Shown: positions 6,911 through 10,828 of the stretch, in pieces
Position numbering within the stretch: the stretch's first letter is position 1
Layout of the letters: each line of letters begins with the position of its first letter
Origin: Methanosarcinales archaeon
GTDB lineage: Archaea > Halobacteriota > Methanosarcinia > Methanosarcinales > Methanogasteraceae
Reading direction: 5' to 3'
NCBI GenBank assembly: GCA_003661105.1
Contig: QMVM01000044.1
Coordinates: 1-10,828 of the forward strand
DNA length: 10,828 bases
Notes under the pieces: generated by a model
Told to the model about the DNA's origin: nothing
What the model saw: only the letters and a program-made list of their open reading frames with translations
Database searches by the model: none
Made by a program: the position numbers and the translations under genes

Positions 6911-7816
6911 ATGGTGAGATGGGGCTACTGGGAATACTACAAACCGGCAAAGCCAAAAGAGGTGAAGAATGGCATAAAGGCAAAGAGCAAGCGGGGTGAG
7001 ATCGGAACGACGTGGTGGTCGAAACGCTGGATTACAGTTCTTGAATCATTCAGTATGGGGACAAGACTGACCCGCGGACGCACTTATGCGAGGAAAGGGC
7101 AGGTGATCTCGATCGATGTCCTGGGCGGGATCGTCAAATCGAAGGTTCAGGGTTCTGGATCGAGACCGTACAGCGTCACAATCAGGATGGATCCGATCTC
7201 TGATGCGGACTGGGAGAAGGTGGCAGACGTGATGGCGTCAAAAGCGATATTCGCAGCCAAACTCCTGGCTGGTGAGATGCCGGCTGATATCGAGGATGCT
7301 TTTGCAGAGGCTGGAATCTCGCTCTTTCCGGTGAAGTTAAAGGATCTTGAAACCGACTGTTCGTGCCCTGACTGGGCAAACCCGTGCAAGCACATCGCAG
7401 CGGTCTATTACCTGCTGGCAGAGCGGTTCGATGAGGATCCGTTCCTCCTCTTCAAGCTGAGGGGCAGAACAAAGGAGGCTATTATCGATGCGCTCCGGAA
7501 ACGGCGTGTTTCTGATGCTTCTGCGGAAGGGGCGGAGGCGGAAGAGGGCGAGGTGATAAAACCACTTGATGAATGCATGGATTCGTTCTGGGAGGCTGGT
7601 GATGCGCTCGAATCGTTCTCGATGAACCCGACCCGCCCGGAGGTGGAAGCCGCGGTTTTGAGGAGGCTTGGAGACGCTCCGTTTTTCGTAGGCAAATACA
7701 ATATCGCAGCGCTGCTATCGAGGGCATACACAGTCGCAAGCGTTGCTGCGTTGCAGAGGGCGTCTGGCGAAGGAGATGGGGTGGACGGGGTTTGCGATTC
7801 GAGAGCGTGGGACTGA
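6911..7816 (+). CDS. SWIM zinc-finger protein, partner of the SNF2 helicase
   Basis: This 301-residue protein has a SWIM zinc-finger, C-x-C-x6-C-x-H, seen as CSCPDWANPCKH (Cys150, Cys152, Cys159, His161) followed by the typical helix IAAVYYLLAERFDEDPF. SWIM domains bind DNA or protein, and proteins of this layout are often encoded beside SNF2 helicases in bacteria and archaea. The N-terminus (WGYWEYYKPAKPKEV, later GTTWWSKRWITVLES) is the usual conserved leader of these partners. The start ATG lies two bases after the helicase stop; its ribosome binding site GGAGG (6897-6901) is inside the helicase's last codons, so translation is probably coupled. The C-terminal third, after an acidic Ala-Glu-rich spacer near residue 200, is not recognisable. 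The tail after about residue 280 is low in complexity. Confidence 0.92.
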   Translation: MVRWGYWEYYKPAKPKEVKNGIKAKSKRGEIGTTWWSKRWITVLESFSMGTRLTRGRTYARKGQVISIDVLGGIVKSKVQGSGSRPYSVTIRMDPISDADWEKVADVMASKAIFAAKLLAGEMPADIEDAFAEAGISLFPVKLKDLETDCSCPDWANPCKHIAAVYYLLAERFDEDPFLLFKLRGRTKEAIIDALRKRRVSDASAEGAEAEEGEVIKPLDECMDSFWEAGDALESFSMNPTRPEVEAAVLRRLGDAPFFVGKYNIAALLSRAYTVASVAALQRASGEGDGVDGVCDSRAWD

Positions 7817-7944
7817 ATATGCGGACGCATCCCGACGGTGCCGCCAGACATATTTAGTAAATTCCAAATGCCGTTCTATAAAGATCCTATCGATGCAGTG
7901 TATAAGTCGTTGGCATTGCACTGACATGTTTTGGGCAGAGGGTC

Positions 7945-7951
7945 AAAAAAA
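7945..7951 (-). terminator. Oligo-T termination signal after the small TAG-containing gene
   Basis: On the minus strand a run of seven T residues follows the TGA stop (7964-7966) by about a dozen bases. Oligo-T runs are sufficient intrinsic termination signals in archaea. It fits a transcription unit reading right to left and ending here. Confidence 0.5.
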
Positions 7952-7963
7952 TCTCGATCGTAT

Positions 7964-8194
7964 TCAAGCGGTCGCATCTACACAATCCCGTTGGTGCCAC
8001 AGTTCATCAAGTTCTTTGGTTGTCAATTGAGCGTTTTTTATGATTCCGCTGACCTGATCAGTCATCGACTTCCTGCTGATGCGCGTATGTGTCATCACTT
8101 CAATCGAACCCTTGTCCAACCCTGCGCTCGCCAACACATCCTAAAGTGCCGTAAGCCACTCTTGTAAGAGTATACAATTCTTTGCACCCTGCAT
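7964..8194 (-). CDS. Small helical protein gene with one in-frame TAG (pseudogene or pyrrolysine candidate)
   Basis: Reading from ATG at 8194-8192 gives 76 codons before TGA, with a single TAG at codon 18 (8143-8141). A textbook ribosome binding site GGAGG (8204-8200) lies five bases before the ATG. After the TAG the same frame stays open for 58 codons. Their translation looks like a real, charged, helical protein (for instance SMTDQVSGIIKNAQ, then LTTKELDELWHQRD). An oligo-T signal follows the stop. I do not recognise the family. Three readings are possible. A recent nonsense mutation is the simplest. Pyrrolysine insertion is known in some methanogens and relatives. A truly short 17-residue product is the third. 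TAG serves as the ordinary stop of the mmp9 gene in this window, so a code in which every TAG is sense is unlikely. Confidence 0.5.
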
Positions 8195-8277
8195 AATTTC
8201 CTCCGCATGTTTATGTTACTGTTTGAGTTAGCTGCTGTGCACCATTATGCGCTCGGGAAAAGATCGCTTCAAAGCGT

Positions 8278-8426
8278 TTACAACCCCCGAATCTCAAACA
8301 CACCCATCATGCCACATATAATGAAAATGCTTGGAACATCGTGGGTCACGGTTGAGGGCGGAAAAGTCGTCGATGTCGGCAAGTCCCGTATCAAGTGGTG
8401 CCCGCTCTTTGACAAGATTCACGGCA
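8278..8426 (+). pseudogene. Truncated duplicate of the mmp8 5' end
   Basis: These 149 bases match 9559-9707 without gaps, with nine mismatches (about 94 percent identical). They cover the leader, the ATG (8309) and the first 39 codons of methanogenesis marker protein 8. Within the codons, five are changed and every change alters the amino acid (E6K, R12W, D17G, L37I, D39G); none is silent, the pattern of a copy no longer under selection. Past 8426 the match stops abruptly and the frame runs on into unrelated codons to a stop at 8510-8512. It is a broken copy, not a second marker gene. Confidence 0.9.
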
Positions 8427-8683
8427 CACATGGTTTCGCCGATGCTGCCCGCATTCAAAACATCTACAAAGCGTGGTTCAACGTAGCGGAGACTACCATC
8501 GTCATACATTGATATAGCTGAAGTATATGGACTTCCAAAGGGGCATATCATTGATTCGAAATTAAGTCCAACTGCAACAGGAAAATCTACAGATATTAAC
8601 TTCTCGCTGGAATTATCACAACACCACACACCACCGTCAGCATATCTATAATCCTGTACGCATATGTCATCACCTCCGCTATG
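8427..8683 (-). pseudogene. Coding-like fragment of unknown origin, minus strand
   Basis: A minus-strand frame is open from 8683 down through this stretch and reads like protein (for instance DGGVWCCDNSSEKL and ISMYDDGSLRYVEPRFVDVL). It ends where the mmp8 duplicate begins, after which the same frame runs antisense to mmp8 codons. A ribosome binding site of unusual strength, GGAGGTGAT (8677-8669), stands five bases before an ATG (8663-8661), but that ATG meets TAG after four further codons and is out of frame with the open stretch. A one-base frameshift would join them. I read it as the 5' part of a broken gene cut at 8427. The family is not recognised, and the call could be wrong. Confidence 0.3.
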
Positions 8684-8980
8684 CTACGCATTTCATCTCG
8701 TGCCCGCGGGCATCATGACCCTATGCACACGCACACATATTCTCGTTCGCAAAAACAGTACACGATTCGCCGTTATGTCTATTCATAGAATCACATCCAA
8801 GATGTCATCCATCAAATCGACCTTCTTCTACATAAACATTATCCGAAAAACCCAGTCACCAACTTACTATGGCGTTGGTCAAAACGTATCACTGTCGATC
8901 TAAAAAACACTTTTCAGAATTGCGGCAGTTATGGCGATAATGTGAAGGGGGTGAGTTTGAAGAGATGCCATAAAAATAAG
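8684..8980. other. Stretch without a supportable gene
   Basis: A plus-strand frame from 8664 to 8903 is open but has no ribosome binding site, no family resemblance and an unusual residue mix rich in Thr, Ser and Ile. The minus strand is broken by many stops. Base composition becomes AT-rich from here towards the toxin-antitoxin pair. A short T-rich patch on the minus strand (about 8970-8980) after the toxin gene may help end that transcript. Confidence 0.35.
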
Positions 8981-8982
8981 TT

Positions 8983-9255
8983 TTATCTCCTTTTCAATCT
9001 ACCATAAACATTTTTTCTCAAATTAACGTCAAAGAAAACCACTATTTTTTCCGATTCATCTATCTTATATATCATCCGATACTTTCCAACTCTTTTCTTC
9101 CAATATTCCCTTAAATCCCCTTTTAGATTGAGTCCTGAATAAGGGTCGTTCAAAATTTCCTTAACGGCTTTTATGAGCCGTTCCTTCATATCTGCATCAA
9201 GCTTTCTTTCTCGTCTCAAAAAAGTTCTTAAAAAACGCGCTCTGTACATGCTCAC
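8983..9255 (-). CDS. RelE/ParE-type toxin
   Basis: This roughly 90-residue protein fits the RelE/ParE toxin superfamily. RelE members cut mRNA on the ribosome; ParE members attack gyrase. The C-terminal core RVGKYRMIYKIDESEKIV followed by FFDVNLRKNVYGRLKRR shows the typical beta-strand pattern with its conserved Arg and Tyr. The N-terminal helices carry the usual basic residues, and NDPYSGLNLKGDLREYWK matches the common loop before the sheet. It favours the RelE branch by look, but that cannot be proved here. The antitoxin gene lies directly upstream. A GTG start at 9255 overlaps the antitoxin's TGA by four bases (GTGA); an ATG two codons on (9249) is an alternative. The overlap suggests coupled translation. 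The gene is more AT-rich than the core genes and is probably acquired. Confidence 0.85.
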   Translation of the reverse strand: MSMYRARFLRTFLRRERKLDADMKERLIKAVKEILNDPYSGLNLKGDLREYWKKRVGKYRMIYKIDESEKIVVFFDVNLRKNVYGRLKRR

Positions 9256-9455
9256 CTTAATATCTCTTCAATCTCATCTGATGTGGCATCTATATAATCT
9301 CCCATTTTTAGTTCTTCCTCCCCTCTCTTTAGTCTTTTTAGTGTTGCCCCATCCATAAGCACCTCTATTGTTTCTAGAATCTGATCAATCTTCTCATGTG
9401 CGTCACGAATCTCTTCGAATATCGCAACTGGCACCTGAATCGTATCCGTCTCCAT
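9252..9455 (-). CDS. Antitoxin of the RelE-type module
   Basis: This 67-residue acidic protein is encoded just before the RelE/ParE-like toxin and overlaps it by four bases, the usual order for such modules. It begins METDTIQVPVAIFEEIRD, which could be a short beta strand plus helix for DNA binding and dimer formation. A long helix follows, then an acidic tail (DYIDATSDEIEEILR) suited to wrapping the basic toxin. The exact antitoxin family is not recognised; assignment rests on size, charge and position. I chose the ATG at 9455 over the longer frame back to 9584 because a TATA box lies about 26 bases upstream of it and the upstream codons, which end in poor-looking sequence, face the mmp8 leader. 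Such antitoxins normally repress their own promoter. Confidence 0.75.
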   Translation of the reverse strand: METDTIQVPVAIFEEIRDAHEKIDQILETIEVLMDGATLKRLKRGEEELKMGDYIDATSDEIEEILR

Positions 9456-9477
9456 GGTAACGAATATTGTTAGAAAA

Positions 9478-9490
9478 CATATAAGCTTTC
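9478..9490 (-). promoter_or_regulatory. Promoter of the toxin-antitoxin operon (leaderless)
   Basis: On the minus strand GAAAG followed by CTTATATG (9485-9478) resembles an archaeal BRE plus TATA box. A start about 26 bases downstream falls on the antitoxin's ATG at 9455, so the transcript is probably leaderless, which agrees with the lack of a ribosome binding site there. It is divergent from the mmp8 gene. Confidence 0.55.
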
Positions 9491-9589
9491 GTGTAATGTC
9501 AATCCGATGCTTTTGAGCAGGATGGTTTTTATCAGAACAACGTCGGCGCCTGAAAGAGTTACAACCCCATAAGCTCAAACACACCCATC

Positions 9590-10474
9590 ATGCCACATAT
9601 AATGGAGATGCTTGGAACATCGCGGGTCACGGTTGAGGACGGAAAAGTCGTCGATGTCGGCAAGTCCCGTATCAAGTGGTGCCCGCTCTTTGACAAGCTT
9701 CACGACATTAAGGAGATCACAGAGGATGCGGTTTGCGCGAACATGGAGTTTCGGATCGCAGAACTCGGGATGTTTACGAAAGCTCGCAACCTCGATGTGG
9801 ACGTCTTCGTGAACTTCGGCGCATCAGAGGTGCTGATGACCGGGCTTCGCGCCGGGCTGATCGATACAACGGTTACAGCCTGCGATGGCGCGGGCACGGT
9901 CATAACAGACAATCCGGCACTTGTTCAGGGCATGGGTGCGCAGATCTCGGGGCTCATCGAGACCGAGCCGATACAGGAGATCGTCGACGGGATCAGGGAG
10001 CGCGGCGGAACCGTCGTCGATCCGGATGCAGCGAGCATCGATCCTGCCACTGGTGTTTGCCATGCAGTCGAACTTGGCTACACGCGGATTGCGGTTACCG
10101 TCGTCGATCCTGCGACAGCGCTTCTAATCAGGCAGATCGAGTCCGAACTCGGCATAGAGGTGATCATTATTGCTGCGCACATCACAGCACTCTCACGGAC
10201 AGAGGTGCAGGATCTTCTGGATCTGGTCGATATCGTGACCGGTTGCGCATCCAAGCACGTTCGTGATCTCGTAAAGCCGCTAGCGCAGGTCGGAACTGCG
10301 ATCCCGCTCTTTGCGCTGACGCAAGCAGGAAAGGAACTCGTAATCGAGCGAGCAAAGGAGATCAAGACGCCGGTGCTGATCAACACGATGCCGCTTCCTG
10401 TGCTTCCCGAGCAGAAGCAGCCAGCTGGGTGGCGATCATACCAAACAGGTGGATTAGATGGAGATGCCATTTAA
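9590..10474 (+). CDS. mmp8: Methanogenesis marker protein 8 (DUF2099)
   Basis: This 294-residue protein is methanogenesis marker protein 8, a family restricted to archaea with methyl-coenzyme M reductase and of unknown biochemical function; a link to making or maturing that enzyme or its cofactors is inferred from co-occurrence. The conserved opening GTSRVTVEDGKVVDVG, then WCPLFDKLHDIKEIT, the middle VFVNFGASEVLMTGLRAGLID and GVCHAVELGY all fit. The ATG at 9590 has no ribosome binding site, so translation may be leaderless or weakly signalled; an ATG four codons later is possible. The first 39 codons and leader are duplicated 1281 bases upstream as a broken copy. The last 17 bases overlap the next gene, and the final residues (WRSYQTGGLDGDAI) look like a non-conserved tail. 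The gene is divergent from the toxin-antitoxin pair. Confidence 0.92.
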   Translation: MPHIMEMLGTSRVTVEDGKVVDVGKSRIKWCPLFDKLHDIKEITEDAVCANMEFRIAELGMFTKARNLDVDVFVNFGASEVLMTGLRAGLIDTTVTACDGAGTVITDNPALVQGMGAQISGLIETEPIQEIVDGIRERGGTVVDPDAASIDPATGVCHAVELGYTRIAVTVVDPATALLIRQIESELGIEVIIIAAHITALSRTEVQDLLDLVDIVTGCASKHVRDLVKPLAQVGTAIPLFALTQAGKELVIERAKEIKTPVLINTMPLPVLPEQKQPAGWRSYQTGGLDGDAI

Positions 10475-10828
10475 AGCACCGGTTTTTGAAGAGAAGAGTT
10501 TCAATTGCCCGCATTGCAACGCATATTCACACCAAACTTGGGAACGGATATGCACCCCCGGTAAGATGATGTATGAAGAGATCTCGGATCTAATGGTTGC
10601 GTGGTGTAGCTGTTGCCAACAATATTCTCTCTGGTTAACCGATAAAATGATTTATCCTGAAGAATCTGGCATACAAATGCCGAATCCTGATCTTCGCGAT
10701 GATATCAAGGCTGATTATAACGAGGCACGATCCATCGTAAACAAATCGCCCAGAGGGGCTGCAGCACTGTTAAGATTAGGTTATATTTCAAATGAAAGCA
10801 GGACACTACTAATCAGGTATCTGCTTTA
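10458..10828 (+). CDS. DUF4145-like protein, 5' part (runs off the window)
   Basis: The frame opens at ATG 10458, inside the 3' end of mmp8, and continues to the window edge (123 codons seen). The N-terminus has a zinc-ribbon-like set: CPHC (Cys17, Cys20) and WCSCC (Cys50, Cys52, Cys53). It is followed by PNPDLRDDIKADYNEARSIV and NKSPRGAAALLRL, the hallmark of DUF4145 proteins. Members often occur as domains of, or near, restriction and other defence or mobile-element genes, but no function is established. GGTGG (10448-10452) lies five bases before the ATG; a second ATG two codons on is possible. The 17-base overlap implies coupling with mmp8, although the functions look unrelated. After residue 107 the sequence departs from what I expect in the family. 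Confidence 0.75.
   Translation, partial: MEMPFKAPVFEEKSFNCPHCNAYSHQTWERICTPGKMMYEEISDLMVAWCSCCQQYSLWLTDKMIYPEESGIQMPNPDLRDDIKADYNEARSIVNKSPRGAAALLRLGYISNESRTLLIRYLL

Noticed and set aside
8207..8308. Upstream extension of the broken mmp8 copy as a real gene
   Set aside because: The extra codons before 8309 have no match in intact mmp8 and overlap the ribosome-site region of the minus-strand small gene.
8664..8903. Plus-strand frame in the gap before the toxin gene
   Set aside because: No ribosome binding site, promoter or family resemblance, and odd residue composition.
9456..9584. Longer N-terminus for the antitoxin (start near 9584)
   Set aside because: The TATA box and predicted transcript start point to ATG 9455; the added residues are Cys/Arg-rich and unlike an antitoxin.
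1..10828. CRISPR array, tRNA or rRNA genes
   Set aside because: I saw no regularly spaced repeats and no cloverleaf or ribosomal RNA signature; direct repeats present are explained by the mmp8 duplication and short coding repeats.

Overview
The window comes from an archaeon that carries methyl-coenzyme M reductase, that is a methanogen or a related methane- or alkane-oxidising archaeon. The evidence is two proteins of the methanogenesis-marker set (marker 9 at 547-1698 and marker 8 at 9590-10474), a geranylgeranyl reductase-type flavoprotein of the kind used for archaeal lipids, and TATA-box promoters. The sequence does not settle genus or lineage.

Left part (1-3500). The window opens inside the last domains of a group II intron, whose 3' end is at about position 122. 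A poorly coding stretch follows, to about position 500. Then comes marker protein 9 (+), which overlaps tail to tail with a universal stress protein (-). A divergent intergenic region with a dyad separates that gene from the geranylgeranyl reductase family gene (+).

Middle (3590-7816). A tight two-gene operon encodes a large SNF2-type helicase/translocase with two AT-hook-like motifs, followed by a SWIM zinc-finger protein. The pairing suggests that the two proteins act together on DNA, though their task is unknown.

Right part (7817-10828). This is an accessory patch. It holds a small minus-strand gene interrupted by one in-frame TAG, with a strong ribosome binding site before it and a T-run after it. 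Next are a decaying duplicate of the first 39 codons of marker protein 8 and a minus-strand coding-like fragment of unknown origin. An AT-rich RelE-type toxin-antitoxin pair with a leaderless promoter follows. The intact marker protein 8 gene comes next, overlapped by the start of a DUF4145 family gene that runs off the window.

The most unusual points are the TAG-containing small gene (a fresh nonsense mutation or a candidate pyrrolysine codon) and the mmp8 duplication that brackets about 1.1 kb of foreign-looking DNA with the toxin-antitoxin pair. The paired Cys-Cys repeats in marker protein 9 and the AT-hooks in the SNF2 protein also stand out. I found no clear new multi-gene system; the SNF2-SWIM pair is the best candidate for a functional unit of unknown purpose.
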